Origin: Kribbella pratensis | Lineage (GTDB): Bacteria; Actinomycetota; Actinomycetes; Propionibacteriales; Kribbellaceae | Direction: 5' to 3' | Length of the DNA: 64,000 bases | Assembly (NCBI RefSeq): GCF_004365355.1 | Contig: NZ_SODP01000004.1 | Coordinates: 696,585 to 760,584, forward strand | Shown: positions 24,559 through 33,023 of the stretch, one piece after another | Layout of the letters: each line of letters begins with the position of its first letter | How positions within the stretch are numbered: the stretch's first letter is position 1 | Notes under the pieces: generated by a model | Told to the model about the DNA's origin: nothing | Database searches by the model: none | The model's input: only the letters and a program-made list of their open reading frames with translations | Program-made: the position numbers and the translations under genes

Positions 24559-25535
24559 GCCTCAGTGCTTATCAGGACAACAGTGCTGTCCTCCATCAGA
24601 TTTAGCCGGTCCCGGGCCGCGCGGAGCCCAGCGAGAGTCGCCGCACCGCTCGGTCCGGACGAGATCCCCGCTGCCCCGAGGTCGTCCACGGCCTGCAGGG
24701 CCGGGTCGTCCTCGACCGTCACCGAGTAGTCGAGGCCGGAGCGCAGTACGGGCCACGCCAGCGACGACGGCGTACCGCAGTTGAGGCCGGCCATCACGGT
24801 CTTGCCGGTCGGGATCGTCAGTAACTCCCCTGCGACGAGGCTCGTGGTGACGCAGGACGCGCTGGCGGGCTCGACGCCGAGGAGGGCCGGGGCCACTTCA
24901 CCGCTCCGGTAATGCGTCACAGCCGCCTGCGCCGCCGAGCCCACACCCATCGGAACGACGACCAGGTCAGGCTGTACGTCGATCTCGCGGAACAGCGTCG
25001 AATACCCGTCCACGATGTACTGCGGGATCACCTCGTACCCCGGCCACGCGGAGTCCTGGATCAACAGCCGATCATCCCCCGCGTACGCCGCAGCCTCGGC
25101 CACCGCGGCGTCGTACGAATCCGGTACGACGGTCACCACCGCGCCCTCCGAGCGGATCGCATCCACGGCGACATCACTCACCACGTCCGGGACGAAGACG
25201 TGCGCTGCCAGCCCGAGCATCGCCGCCCGCCGAGCGACAGCCCGACCGTGGTTGCCGTCGGTCGCGGTCACCAGCTCGGACGCGCCGGGCTGCTCCTGCA
25301 CCGCACGGTGAATCGCCCACCATGCACCGAGCGCCTTGAACGCGGGCAGCCCGAGCCGCTGCGACTCGTCCTTCACGAGCACTCGGCCGACTCCTAGCTC
25401 GGCAGCCAGTGCAGGGACAGGAGTCAGCGGAGTCGGACGGTACGACGGGAGGCTCTGGTGGAACGCGAGCACCTCGGCCGGAGCAGGCGACGTACGCCAG
25501 GACCTCGCGGCCGGGTTCTCGTACCAGTCGACCAA
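24543..25535 (-). CDS. Diaminopropionate ammonia-lyase family PLP enzyme
   Basis: This 330-residue fold-type II PLP enzyme resembles diaminopropionate ammonia-lyase and threonine dehydratase. YRPTPL (32-37) is followed by VKDESQRLGLPAFKALGA, whose Lys67 should form the Schiff base; TATDGNHGRAVA binds the substrate carboxylate, and VPMGVGSAAQAA near 200 is the phosphate-binding glycine loop. It likely deaminates a small amino acid to a keto acid. The start codon is TTG (25533-25535), directly after the TAG of the XRE gene, so translation is probably coupled. Confidence 0.85.
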   Translation of the reverse strand: MVDWYENPAARSWRTSPAPAEVLAFHQSLPSYRPTPLTPVPALAAELGVGRVLVKDESQRLGLPAFKALGAWWAIHRAVQEQPGASELVTATDGNHGRAVARRAAMLGLAAHVFVPDVVSDVAVDAIRSEGAVVTVVPDSYDAAVAEAAAYAGDDRLLIQDSAWPGYEVIPQYIVDGYSTLFREIDVQPDLVVVPMGVGSAAQAAVTHYRSGEVAPALLGVEPASASCVTTSLVAGELLTIPTGKTVMAGLNCGTPSSLAWPVLRSGLDYSVTVEDDPALQAVDDLGAAGISSGPSGAATLAGLRAARDRLNLMEDSTVVLISTEACVSR

Positions 25536-25892
25536 CTAAGCGACCAGTGCGAACGCCTGCGCCGTCGCGGAGTACGCACGGGGGCCGGACGGGATCCGGT
25601 GCGCGGTGCGGTCCTCGACCCGGATCGCGGCGGTCTGCAGCCGGACCGGCAGCGTGGAGCGTACGGCGGTCGCGAGGTCGAACTGCACCTCGGACAGCAG
25701 ATCCGTCAGCTCGAGCTCGAGCGCCCGGCAGATCGCGGCGAGGATCTCCGAGGACGGCTCCTTGCGCCCACGCTCGATCTCGGACAGGTACGGCACCGAC
25801 ACCTGGGCCAGCTCAGCGAGCTCGCGCAGGGTGATCCCCCGCTCGCGCCGCAAGCGGCGGAAGACGTTCCCGATCACCTGGCGTAGCAACAC
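25536..25892 (-). CDS. XRE family regulator, ClgR-like
   Basis: This 118-residue regulator has a Cro/CI HTH at residues ~8-65: IGNVFRRLRRERGITLRELAELAQVSVPYLSEIERGRKEPSSEIL. It closely recalls actinobacterial ClgR, the activator of clp protease genes, but the tail is different, so a paralogue is possible. GTG at 25892 has AGGAGG 7 nt upstream; the longer open frame upstream is a shadow. It heads an operon with the PLP lyase and a GNAT gene. Confidence 0.85.
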   Translation of the reverse strand: MLLRQVIGNVFRRLRRERGITLRELAELAQVSVPYLSEIERGRKEPSSEILAAICRALELELTDLLSEVQFDLATAVRSTLPVRLQTAAIRVEDRTAHRIPSGPRAYSATAQAFALVA

Positions 25893-25990
25893 GTCTGGCC
25901 CTCCTCGCCTCCGGATGTCCTGTACCGAGTGTGCCACTCCCACCAGGTCCCCCGCGCAAAGATCTGCCCTGAGCAGATTCCCGAACCGCA

Positions 25991-26047
25991 CTTTGTGCAC
26001 CCACCAACCGTTCCGGCGGCCCCGAAATGGTTGGTGGGTGCCCAAAG
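25991..26047 (-). terminator. Strong hairpin between trans-sulfuration and XRE genes
   Basis: A perfect 13-bp stem, GCACCCACCAACC (25997-26009) with GGTTGGTGGGTGC (26029-26041), is extended by CTTTG/CAAAG arms (25991-25995 and 26043-26047). It starts 5 nt downstream of the trans-sulfuration gene stop on the minus strand. There is no long T-tract, so it may be a terminator of the actinobacterial type or an mRNA stabiliser. Confidence 0.65.
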
Positions 26048-26051
26048 AGCG

Positions 26052-27212
26052 TCAGGCGAGGGCGTTGGCGAGGGCGTTGGCGAGGTCGGCGGTGAGGTCC
26101 TCGGGGTCTTCGAGGCCGAGGCTGAGGCGGAGCAGCCCGTCGGACGGCTTGGCCTCGGCGGGCACCAGGCGGTGAGTCAGCGCGGCGGGGTGCTGGATGA
26201 GCGTGTCCACGCCGCCCAGAGAGACCGCGTGGGTGATGAGCTTCAGGGCGCCGGCGACCCTCGAGGCAGCCTCGAATCCTCCGGAGATGGTGAAGGCGAG
26301 CACGGCCCCTGGACCTGATTGCTGACGTCCGATGAGGTGCTGGGAGTCCGTGAGGCCCGGGTAGTACACCTCGCCCACGGACGGTTGCGCGGACAACCAG
26401 TCGGCGACCTTGATTGCGGTTGCCTGCTGCGCCCGTACCCGAACCGGCAGCGTCTGCAGTCCCCTGTGCAGTTCGTACGCCGCCAACGGATGCAGCAGGC
26501 CCCCTGTTACTGCGCGGATCTGCCGGAGCCGGCCGACCCACTCCACGCCGGCCGCGACGACGCCACCCATAACGTCACCATGACCGCCGAGGTACTTGGT
26601 TGCCGAGTGCAACACCAGGCTCGCCCCGTGCCGAGCCGGCTGCTGCAGCACCGGCGTCGCGAACGTGTTGTCCACCAGCACGGGTACGTCGCCGGCCGCG
26701 GAGGCGACCGCCGCGATATCGACGAGGGCCACCGTCGGGTTGGCCGGGGTCTCGACGATCACCACACCGGTGTCCGGGCGGATCGCTCCGGCGACTTCGC
26801 TCGGCTGTGTGTAAGTCACGGTTGTCCCCAGGAGGCCTGTGGATAACAGATGGTCGCTGCCGCCGTACAGAGGTCGCACGGCGACCACATGCGGACGACC
26901 GGCGGCGACGCCGGCGAGCAGGCAGGCGGTGAGCGCGGCCATGCCCGAACCGAACGCGACCGCCCCGTCGGTGTGCTCGAGCTCGGCAAGCGCGTCCTCG
27001 AAACGGGCGACGGTCGGGTTCCACAGACGCTGGTAGACGAGGCTGCCGCCGTCCGGCCCGCGCCCCTGCGCGAGCGAGTCGTACGACGCTCCGCCCGTAT
27101 TCACGTCGGGGAGCGGATACGTGGTGGACAGGTCGATCGGTGGAACGTGGACGCCGAGAGCGGCCAGGTCGTCGCGACCGGCGTGGACCGAACGGGTGTC
27201 GAGCTGGGTCAT
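26052..27212 (-). CDS. Trans-sulfuration family PLP enzyme (cystathionine/methionine gamma-lyase-like)
   Basis: This 386-residue fold-type I PLP enzyme belongs to the Cys/Met metabolism family. It shows IDLSTTYPLPD at the start, the tyrosine region LVYQRLWNPTV (58-68), GSGMAALTAC (88-97), ETPANPT, DNTFATP and the PLP lysine in LHSATKYLGGHGDV (Lys206). It acts on sulfur amino acids as a gamma-synthase, beta-lyase or gamma-lyase; sequence does not decide. ATG at 27212 has GAGGAGG 5 nt upstream. It is divergent from an Lrp/AsnC regulator, which suggests amino-acid-responsive control. Confidence 0.9.
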   Translation of the reverse strand: MTQLDTRSVHAGRDDLAALGVHVPPIDLSTTYPLPDVNTGGASYDSLAQGRGPDGGSLVYQRLWNPTVARFEDALAELEHTDGAVAFGSGMAALTACLLAGVAAGRPHVVAVRPLYGGSDHLLSTGLLGTTVTYTQPSEVAGAIRPDTGVVIVETPANPTVALVDIAAVASAAGDVPVLVDNTFATPVLQQPARHGASLVLHSATKYLGGHGDVMGGVVAAGVEWVGRLRQIRAVTGGLLHPLAAYELHRGLQTLPVRVRAQQATAIKVADWLSAQPSVGEVYYPGLTDSQHLIGRQQSGPGAVLAFTISGGFEAASRVAGALKLITHAVSLGGVDTLIQHPAALTHRLVPAEAKPSDGLLRLSLGLEDPEDLTADLANALANALA

Positions 27213-27279
27213 GGCTGCCTCCTCGCGGAGAGGATGGAATCTTCTGCGGGATTGGCACAATAGTTCCGAAGAAAATTCG

Positions 27280-27316
27280 TCCACAGTGTCGTCCACAGGC
27301 TGTGGATTCTGTGGAC
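27280..27316. promoter_or_regulatory. TCCACAG/CTGTGGA repeat cluster
   Basis: Four copies of a 7-nt box occur in 37 nt: TCCACAG at 27280-27286 and 27292-27298, CTGTGGA at 27300-27306 and 27309-27315. The last three form nested inverted repeats (GTCCACAG with CTGTGGAC). They lie just upstream of the Lrp-like gene and in the divergent promoter region, so they are good candidates for Lrp sites. Confidence 0.5.
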
Positions 27317-27334
27317 GGGCCCTAGAGTGAGGGC

Positions 27335-27841
27335 ATGCCGAAGGATCGTCGGAGCCCGGGACCGGCTCCGCGGCCGGCCCCCGGCGGCCTCGACGAGGTC
27401 GATCGGAAGCTGGTGCAACTGCTGACCGCCGACGGGCGGATGGCGAACAATGCGCTCGCTGAGGCGACCGGGATCGCGCCGTCGACGTGTCTCACCCGGG
27501 TGCGGTCACTGCGTGAGCGTGGGGTGATCCGCGGCTTCCATGCCGACGTGGATCTGGGCGCGCTGGGTCAGCCGCTGCAGGCGCTGATCGCGATCCGCAT
27601 CGGCGCGCACTCGCGCGACGAGATCGACCGTTTCCGCGCCAAGGTCCCGGCGTTGCCGGGCGTGCTCTCGCTGTTCCATGTCAGCGGAGCCAACGACTAT
27701 CTTCTGCACGTCAGCGCAGCCACCCCGGATGCGCTCCGGGAGTTCGTCCTCGATCACCTGACGGCCGATCCGGCCGTCAGCCACGCGGAAACCAGCCTGA
27801 TCTTCGAGCACATCCGCGCGATGCCGGACGCACACCACTGA
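27335..27841 (+). CDS. Lrp/AsnC family regulator
   Basis: This 168-residue regulator has an HTH at ~19-70 (LDEVDRKLVQLLTADGRMANNALAEATGIAPSTCLTRVRSLRERGVI) and a RAM ligand domain after it (ALIAIRIGAHSRDEID through HVSGANDYLLHVSA). A Pro-rich N-terminal extension of ~18 residues precedes the HTH. It probably senses an amino acid and controls the divergent trans-sulfuration gene. Repeated TCCACAG boxes lie between the two genes. Confidence 0.92.
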   Translation: MPKDRRSPGPAPRPAPGGLDEVDRKLVQLLTADGRMANNALAEATGIAPSTCLTRVRSLRERGVIRGFHADVDLGALGQPLQALIAIRIGAHSRDEIDRFRAKVPALPGVLSLFHVSGANDYLLHVSAATPDALREFVLDHLTADPAVSHAETSLIFEHIRAMPDAHH

Positions 27842-27925
27842 CCAACTCGGCCCACACCGGCCGGCTGCGGCTCAGGCAGGCGGGCGGCAGGCGGGCGGCA
27901 GACGTTGGCCCACGGGTTGGTCAGT
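27839..27925. terminator. Bidirectional terminator-like inverted repeat
   Basis: TGACCAAC at the Lrp stop (27839-27846) pairs with GTTGGTCA near 27917-27924. The interior has a short tandem repeat (AGGCGGGCGGC twice). It lies between the convergent Lrp and LLM genes, so it may end both transcripts. Confidence 0.4.
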
Positions 27926-27940
27926 GCGGGAGGTCCGCAA

Positions 27941-28960
27941 TCAGCGAGGCTTCAGGCCCCAAGCGACGGCCAGCAGCTCGAAGGAGCGGCGTCGTTCGGC
28001 AGGGTCGTGGATGTTTGTGGTGATGATGAGCTCGTCGGCGCCGGCCTTGTTGGCGCGGCGGAGCAGGTCGGCGGCCACCTGGTCGGGCGTGCCGACGGAC
28101 ACCAGTCCGGCCCACTCCTCGACGGCGGCCTCTTCCGCCTCTGACCACGGGTAGTCCGCGGCTTCCTCGGGGGACGGCAGCGGTCCCGGACGGCCGGAGC
28201 GGAGCCGGAGCATGGAGAGGGCATTCGCACGGGCCAGGGCCTGGGCGCGTTCCTCGGTCTCGGCGACGATCGCGGCGAGCGCCAGCATCGCCCGCGGCTC
28301 ACCGTCGTTCTCGAAGCGCTGGAAGTTCTCCTTGTACGTCGAGATGACGCCGGCCGGATCAAGCGTGCCGAAATGCCCGGCGTACGCGAACCCGGTTCCG
28401 AGGGCGGCCGCCGCCTGACCGCCGTACGTGCTGGATCCGAGGATCCAGACCGGCGGCAGCGGTACGTCGTCAGGTTGTGCGCTGATCGGCTCGAACGGGT
28501 GACCGGCCGGGAAGCCCTCGACGTACGCGCGGAGTTCGGCGTACTGCTCGGTGAAGTCGTCCGCGCCGAGCGCCTCGCGGCTGCGGCGCAGGGCGAGCGC
28601 GGTGCGCTGGTCGGTGCCGGGCGCCCGGCCGATGCCGAGGTCGATGCGGTCCGGGTACAGCCCGCCAAGCACGCGGAACGTCTCCGCGACCTTCAACGGC
28701 GAGTGGTTCGGCAGCATGATCCCGCCCGACCCGACGCGGATGCTCGAGGTGGCAGCAGCAACCGCAGCGATCATCACCTCGGGGCTCGTGCTCACCACGC
28801 TGCGGATGTTGTGATGCTCCGCGAGCCAGTAACGGTAGTACCCGGCCGCTTCCGCGGTGCGGGCCAGTTCGAGCGTCTCGTGCAGCGCCTCCGACGGCCG
28901 CGTGCCTGACGGCACCGGCGAGAGGTCGAGCACGGACAGGGGCATCGGTTCGGCGCTCAC
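27941..28960 (-). CDS. LLM class flavin-dependent monooxygenase (MsnO8-like)
   Basis: This 339-residue luciferase-like monooxygenase has the family start PLSVLDLSPVPSGTRPSEAL, then GYYRYWLAEHHN (residues ~40-51), GSGGIMLPNHSPLKVAETF and RIDLGIGRAPGTD. It uses reduced FMN and O2 to oxidise an unknown small molecule. An FMN-reductase gene lies 30 nt upstream in the same operon and can supply FMNH2, so the two form a two-component oxygenase. Confidence 0.92.
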   Translation of the reverse strand: MSAEPMPLSVLDLSPVPSGTRPSEALHETLELARTAEAAGYYRYWLAEHHNIRSVVSTSPEVMIAAVAAATSSIRVGSGGIMLPNHSPLKVAETFRVLGGLYPDRIDLGIGRAPGTDQRTALALRRSREALGADDFTEQYAELRAYVEGFPAGHPFEPISAQPDDVPLPPVWILGSSTYGGQAAAALGTGFAYAGHFGTLDPAGVISTYKENFQRFENDGEPRAMLALAAIVAETEERAQALARANALSMLRLRSGRPGPLPSPEEAADYPWSEAEEAAVEEWAGLVSVGTPDQVAADLLRRANKAGADELIITTNIHDPAERRRSFELLAVAWGLKPR

Positions 28961-28990
28961 TTAGAACACCCAACCGCCGCCCACGGCGAC

Positions 28991-29518
28991 CTATTCCGGG
29001 TACGGCGTGTTTGCCCGGGCGTCGCGAAGTGATCGAGCCCACCACGCGAGCTGGCGGAGCATCGCCGCAGCGGCCGCGGAGGTGCTGGGGTCGGTCGGCT
29101 CGCCTTCGGCGGTGAAGTCCTCCTCGCGGAAGCCCAGGCTGTCGCGGATCGTCACCGCATGCAGCTCACCGAAGACCAGCCTCAGTTGCTCCGCGGCCCG
29201 CAGTCCGCCCGACCTTCCGCCGTACACGACGAACCCGACCGGCTTCGCGTACCAAGGCCGCCGTACCGCGTCGATCGCCGTCTTCACGTCGCCCGGGTAC
29301 GCATGGTTGTACTCAGCCGTGACGATCATGACCGCGTCCGCGTCCCCGATCCGCCCGGGCAACTCCGCCAGCGGCACCACGCTCAGATCGATGAGGTCGA
29401 GCTTGAACTCGTCCGCCCGCTCTACCTCCCGTGCGAACCACCGCGTGACCGCAGTACCGAACCGTCCGCTGTCGAGATTGCGCGTCAGCACGACGAGCCG
29501 CAGCGGATGAACAGTCAC
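28991..29518 (-). CDS. NADPH-dependent FMN reductase
   Basis: This 175-residue flavodoxin-like reductase begins LRLVVLTRNLDSGRFGTAVTRWF (phosphate-binding region) and has VTAEYNHAYPGDVKTAIDAV and FVVYGGRSGGLRAAEQLR, both typical of NADPH:FMN reductases. It should reduce FMN with NADPH. First gene of the operon with the LLM monooxygenase. The GTG/ATG start near 29518 is consistent with family length. Confidence 0.9.
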   Translation of the reverse strand: MTVHPLRLVVLTRNLDSGRFGTAVTRWFAREVERADEFKLDLIDLSVVPLAELPGRIGDADAVMIVTAEYNHAYPGDVKTAIDAVRRPWYAKPVGFVVYGGRSGGLRAAEQLRLVFGELHAVTIRDSLGFREEDFTAEGEPTDPSTSAAAAAMLRQLAWWARSLRDARANTPYPE

Positions 29519-29562
29519 ACCGACGACGCTAATACCTCAACAAGACTCGAGGTCAAACCATC

Positions 29563-30663
29563 TCATCCGTCTGGTGGCAGTGAGGGTGGCGTGGAGGGCT
29601 CCAGAGAAGACTTCGCAGCCTCCATCAGCGAGCTTTGGTCATCCAGGACGCCGACGGTTTGCCAGGACTTCGTGACGGCGGCCAGCTGGGTGGAGTCGTC
29701 GCCGAAGAGGCTCCGCGCGGTGGCTTGGGTGGCCTCGGCGAAGTCCTTGAAAGTGGCGGACTCGCTGAGATTGCCCGACGTCAGCGTCTCGTACCAGATC
29801 TTGCCGGCGTCGTCGTACGCGTTGCCGCCGAGCTCAGCCGCGACCAGGTAGAACGCGCGGTTCGGGATGCCCGAGTTGATGTGTACGCCGCCGTTGTCGT
29901 CCTGGGTGTCGACGTACCCGGACATGTCGGCCGGCTGCGGATCCTTCCCGAGCCGCGGGTCGTCGTACGCCGTGCCGGGCGCTTTCATCGACCGCAGCGC
30001 CACCCCCTGGACCCCCGGCAGCAGCAGCCCCGCGCCGATCAGCCAGTCGGCCTCCGCCGCGCTCTGCCCCAGCGCGTACTGCTTGGCGAGCGACCCGAAC
30101 ACGTCCGAGATGCTCTCGTTCAGCGCGCCCGACTGACCGTCGTAGGCGAGGTTCGCCGTGTACTGCGTGACGCCGTGGGTCAGCTCGTGCCCGGTCACGT
30201 CGATCGACGCCGTGAAGTTGCCGAACACTTCGCCGTCACCGTCGCCGAACACCATCTGCGCGCCGTCCCAGAAGGCGTTCGCGTACCCGCGGTCATAGTG
30301 CACCGTCGAGGTCAACACCAGGCCGGCGCCGTCGATCGAGTCCCGCCCGAAGCGCTCCTTGTACAGCGTCCAGGTCGCACCGGTGCCGTCGTACGCCTCG
30401 TTCACCGTCTGGTCCTCGACGGGATCGTCACCCTCGGCGCGGACCAACGTGCCCGGCAGATCGGTGCCGTTCTCGGCGTCGTAGACCTTGCGCTGCCGGC
30501 CACCCGGGGCTGCGGCCTCCGTCTCACGACCGGCGGCTGGGCGCGACCGCAGTACGGCGTCATGCTGCAGCGACTGCCGGTACCGGGCGCGGAGGCTGGG
30601 ATCGCTCGCGGACCGCTCGAGCTGCTCGAGCAGGTACGGCGGGATGATCGAGTGGAACACCAC
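29563..30663 (-). CDS. Protealysin-like M4 metallopeptidase
   Basis: This 366-residue peptidase has the thermolysin zinc motif HELTH (159-163), the third ligand in ALNESISD (Glu183), and the catalytic-His region DDNGGVHINSGIPNRAFY. It starts with IIPPYLLEQLE and has no signal peptide, which marks the protealysin-like group with a short propeptide. Such enzymes act after non-classical release or inside the cell. Many have a neighbouring emfourin-type inhibitor; none is visible here. GTG at 30663 is used, with a second GTG next to it. Confidence 0.93.
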   Translation of the reverse strand: MVFHSIIPPYLLEQLERSASDPSLRARYRQSLQHDAVLRSRPAAGRETEAAAPGGRQRKVYDAENGTDLPGTLVRAEGDDPVEDQTVNEAYDGTGATWTLYKERFGRDSIDGAGLVLTSTVHYDRGYANAFWDGAQMVFGDGDGEVFGNFTASIDVTGHELTHGVTQYTANLAYDGQSGALNESISDVFGSLAKQYALGQSAAEADWLIGAGLLLPGVQGVALRSMKAPGTAYDDPRLGKDPQPADMSGYVDTQDDNGGVHINSGIPNRAFYLVAAELGGNAYDDAGKIWYETLTSGNLSESATFKDFAEATQATARSLFGDDSTQLAAVTKSWQTVGVLDDQSSLMEAAKSSLEPSTPPSLPPDG

Positions 30664-30785
30664 TACAGGAAAACCCCGGAAAGGGATAAACTCAAGGATT
30701 TGTGGCTGCCGCGCGCGCCATTTCCTGAACGACTGAAATGCGGCCTTGGAACCAACGGGACGTATTTTAACACAAGGGGTTTGAA
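30664..30785. other. AT-richer divergent intergenic region
   Basis: The 122 nt between the M4 peptidase and HelD genes are clearly AT-richer than average. AGGGG (30775-30779) is the SD for the HelD TTG start. GGATAAACTC near 30687 and TATTTT near 30762 are possible -10-like elements. I see no clear rifamycin-associated element of the kind known in front of some helR genes. Confidence 0.4.
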
Positions 30786-33023
30786 TTGCCGAATCCGGTC
30801 GATGCCGAACAGGCTCACCTGACCACGTTCTACACCGCGCTCGACAACGAGCGCGAGCGTACGGACGCCCGGACCGACGACGAGCAACTGGTCCATACCC
30901 GCAACGCGCAGGCCCTGCACCAGCGCGACGGCCGGATCCGCGACCTCAAGCTCCGGCAGGCCCGGCTGAACGCCGCCGAGGAAGGCCTGTACTTCGGCCG
31001 CCTCGACACCGCCGACGGGGAGGTGCTGCACATCGGCCGGATCGGCCTGCACGACGCGGACTACGAGCCTTTGCTGGTCGACTGGCGCGCCCCCGCGGCG
31101 CGGCCGTTCTACATCGCGACCGCGGTGGCGAATCACGACGTCGTACGCCGACGGCACGTCCAGACCCGGTTGCGCCGGGTGATCGACGTACAGGACGAGC
31201 AGCTCGACCTCGGTCGTGAGGCAGCCGACCCGTCCAAGCCCGGCACCGGCGTGATCGGCGAGGCCGTGCTGATGAAGGCGCTCGAGGCGCGACGGACCGG
31301 CCGGATGGAGTCGATCGTCCAGACTATCCAGGCCGACCAGGACCGGATCATCCGTTCCGAACTGCCCGGAATCCTGGTCGTTCAAGGCGGTCCCGGCACC
31401 GGAAAGACCGCGATCGCGCTGCACCGGGCGGCATTTCTTCTGTATACGCATCGCGAGCAGCTGGAAAAGCGCGGAATTCTCGTCGTCGGGCCGAATGCGG
31501 CGTTCCTGCGGTTCATCGGTCAGGTGCTGCCGTCGCTCGGTGAGGACGGCGTCCGGCTGGTCACGATCGCCGAGCTGTTCCCGGGGCTGAACGCGACCCG
31601 GCCGGAGCCGCCGGAGAGCGCCGAGGTGAAGGGGCGGACGGTGATGGCCGAGGTGATCGCGAAGGCGGTCGCCGATCGGCAGTGGATCCCGGAGGAGCCG
31701 GTTCGGGTGACGGTCGAGCGGACCGAGCTCACGCTCGACCCGACGGTGTGCGAGCAGACGCATGCGCGGGTGCGCAACCGCGGTCTGACCCACAACCAGG
31801 CGCGGCCGTTCATCCTCAACGAGTTCACCGATTACCTCACGAACCAGTACGCCGAGCTGATCGGCACCGATCCGCTCGACGGCGAGCAGTTGCTCGACGA
31901 GTACGACCTGGCCGAGTTGCGCAAGGAGGTGCTTGCCGAGCCCGCCGTACAGGCTCTGTTGGAGCAGCTGTGGCCGTTGCTCAGTCCGCAGAAACTGCTC
32001 GAGGAGCTGTACGGCGACGAGGCCCGGCTGGCGTCGGCGGCGCCGCAGCTGTCGGAGCTGGATCGCGAACATCTGTTGAGGTACGGCGACGACTGGTCGC
32101 CGGCCGACGTACCGCTGCTCGACGAGGCGGCCGAGTTGCTTGGCGACGACGGGACCGAAGCGGCACGGGAGCGGGCCGCTCGGGCGCGCGCAATCGCTTA
32201 TGCACAAGGGGCTTTGGACGTGCTGAGCGGTTCCGGGTCGACTGACTGGGACGAGGACGACGAGGCGGAGATCCTTACTGCGAAGGACCTGCTGGACGCG
32301 GAGGCGTTGGCCGAGCGGTACGAGGCGGACGACGACCGGACGCTGGCTGACCGAGCCGCTGCGGACCGGCGATGGACGTACGGTCACGTGATCGTCGACG
32401 AGGCGCAGGAGATGTCGCCGATGGCGTGGCGGGCGATCGCGCGGCGGTGCCCGCTGCGGTCGATGACCATTGTCGGTGATGTTGCGCAGACGAGTTCGAT
32501 CGGCGGCGGGACTTCCTGGGCGAGCGCGCTCGGCGAGACATTCGGCGATCGCTGGCGGTTGGCCGAGCTGACGCTGAACTACCGCACGCCCGCCGAGGTG
32601 ATGGAGCTGGCCAACGACGTACTGCGGGAGGTCGACCCGTCGGCGCGGGCGCCGCAATCGGTCCGCTCGACCGGGGTGAAGCCGTGGCACGCGGACGTTC
32701 CCGCCGCCGAGCAGGCTTTGTACGTGTACAAGATGGCGGCCGAGGAGACGGCGTACGGCGAGGTCGGCGTCATCACCTCGCGCAACCGGCTCGAACTCAT
32801 CCAGGAGGCAGTCGACGGCCTGGCCGGCGTCACAGTCCTCACCGCCCGCGAAGCCAAGGGCCTCGAGTTCGACTCGGTCCTCGTGGTGGACCCCGACGGC
32901 ATAGTCGTCGAGTCCCCCCGCGGCCTCCGAGACCTCTACGTCGCCCTGACCCGCTGCACCCAACGCCTGGGCGTGATCGGCCGGCTTCCCGAGGTGCTGG
33001 AGGATTCAGCTGCTTGGGCCTAG
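30786..33023 (+). CDS. helD: HelD-family RNA polymerase-recycling ATPase (UvrD/Rep-type)
   Basis: This 745-residue HelD protein clears stalled RNA polymerase from DNA using ATP. The N-terminal coiled-coil arm (residues ~5-65, ERTDARTDDEQ...LRQARLNAAEEG) is followed by the HelD-type region FGRLDTADGEVLHIGRIG, Walker A QGGPGTGKT (200-208), Walker B IVDEAQEMSPMAW, and a C-terminal helicase domain with LTAREAKGLEFDSVLVVDP and YVALTRCT. Actinobacterial members of this class can protect polymerase from rifamycins (HelR); that is unproven here. TTG at 30786 has AGGGG 6 nt upstream. Overlaps the next minus gene by 4 nt. Confidence 0.9.
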   Translation: MPNPVDAEQAHLTTFYTALDNERERTDARTDDEQLVHTRNAQALHQRDGRIRDLKLRQARLNAAEEGLYFGRLDTADGEVLHIGRIGLHDADYEPLLVDWRAPAARPFYIATAVANHDVVRRRHVQTRLRRVIDVQDEQLDLGREAADPSKPGTGVIGEAVLMKALEARRTGRMESIVQTIQADQDRIIRSELPGILVVQGGPGTGKTAIALHRAAFLLYTHREQLEKRGILVVGPNAAFLRFIGQVLPSLGEDGVRLVTIAELFPGLNATRPEPPESAEVKGRTVMAEVIAKAVADRQWIPEEPVRVTVERTELTLDPTVCEQTHARVRNRGLTHNQARPFILNEFTDYLTNQYAELIGTDPLDGEQLLDEYDLAELRKEVLAEPAVQALLEQLWPLLSPQKLLEELYGDEARLASAAPQLSELDREHLLRYGDDWSPADVPLLDEAAELLGDDGTEAARERAARARAIAYAQGALDVLSGSGSTDWDEDDEAEILTAKDLLDAEALAERYEADDDRTLADRAAADRRWTYGHVIVDEAQEMSPMAWRAIARRCPLRSMTIVGDVAQTSSIGGGTSWASALGETFGDRWRLAELTLNYRTPAEVMELANDVLREVDPSARAPQSVRSTGVKPWHADVPAAEQALYVYKMAAEETAYGEVGVITSRNRLELIQEAVDGLAGVTVLTAREAKGLEFDSVLVVDPDGIVVESPRGLRDLYVALTRCTQRLGVIGRLPEVLEDSAAWA

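Noticed and set aside
30664..30785. Rifamycin-associated element upstream of HelD
   Set aside because: No GC-rich inverted repeat of the expected kind could be read; only AT-rich promoter-like sequence is present.
30663..32963. 766-residue minus-strand open frame opposite HelD
   Set aside because: Composition typical of a shadow frame; HelD motifs are complete on the plus strand.
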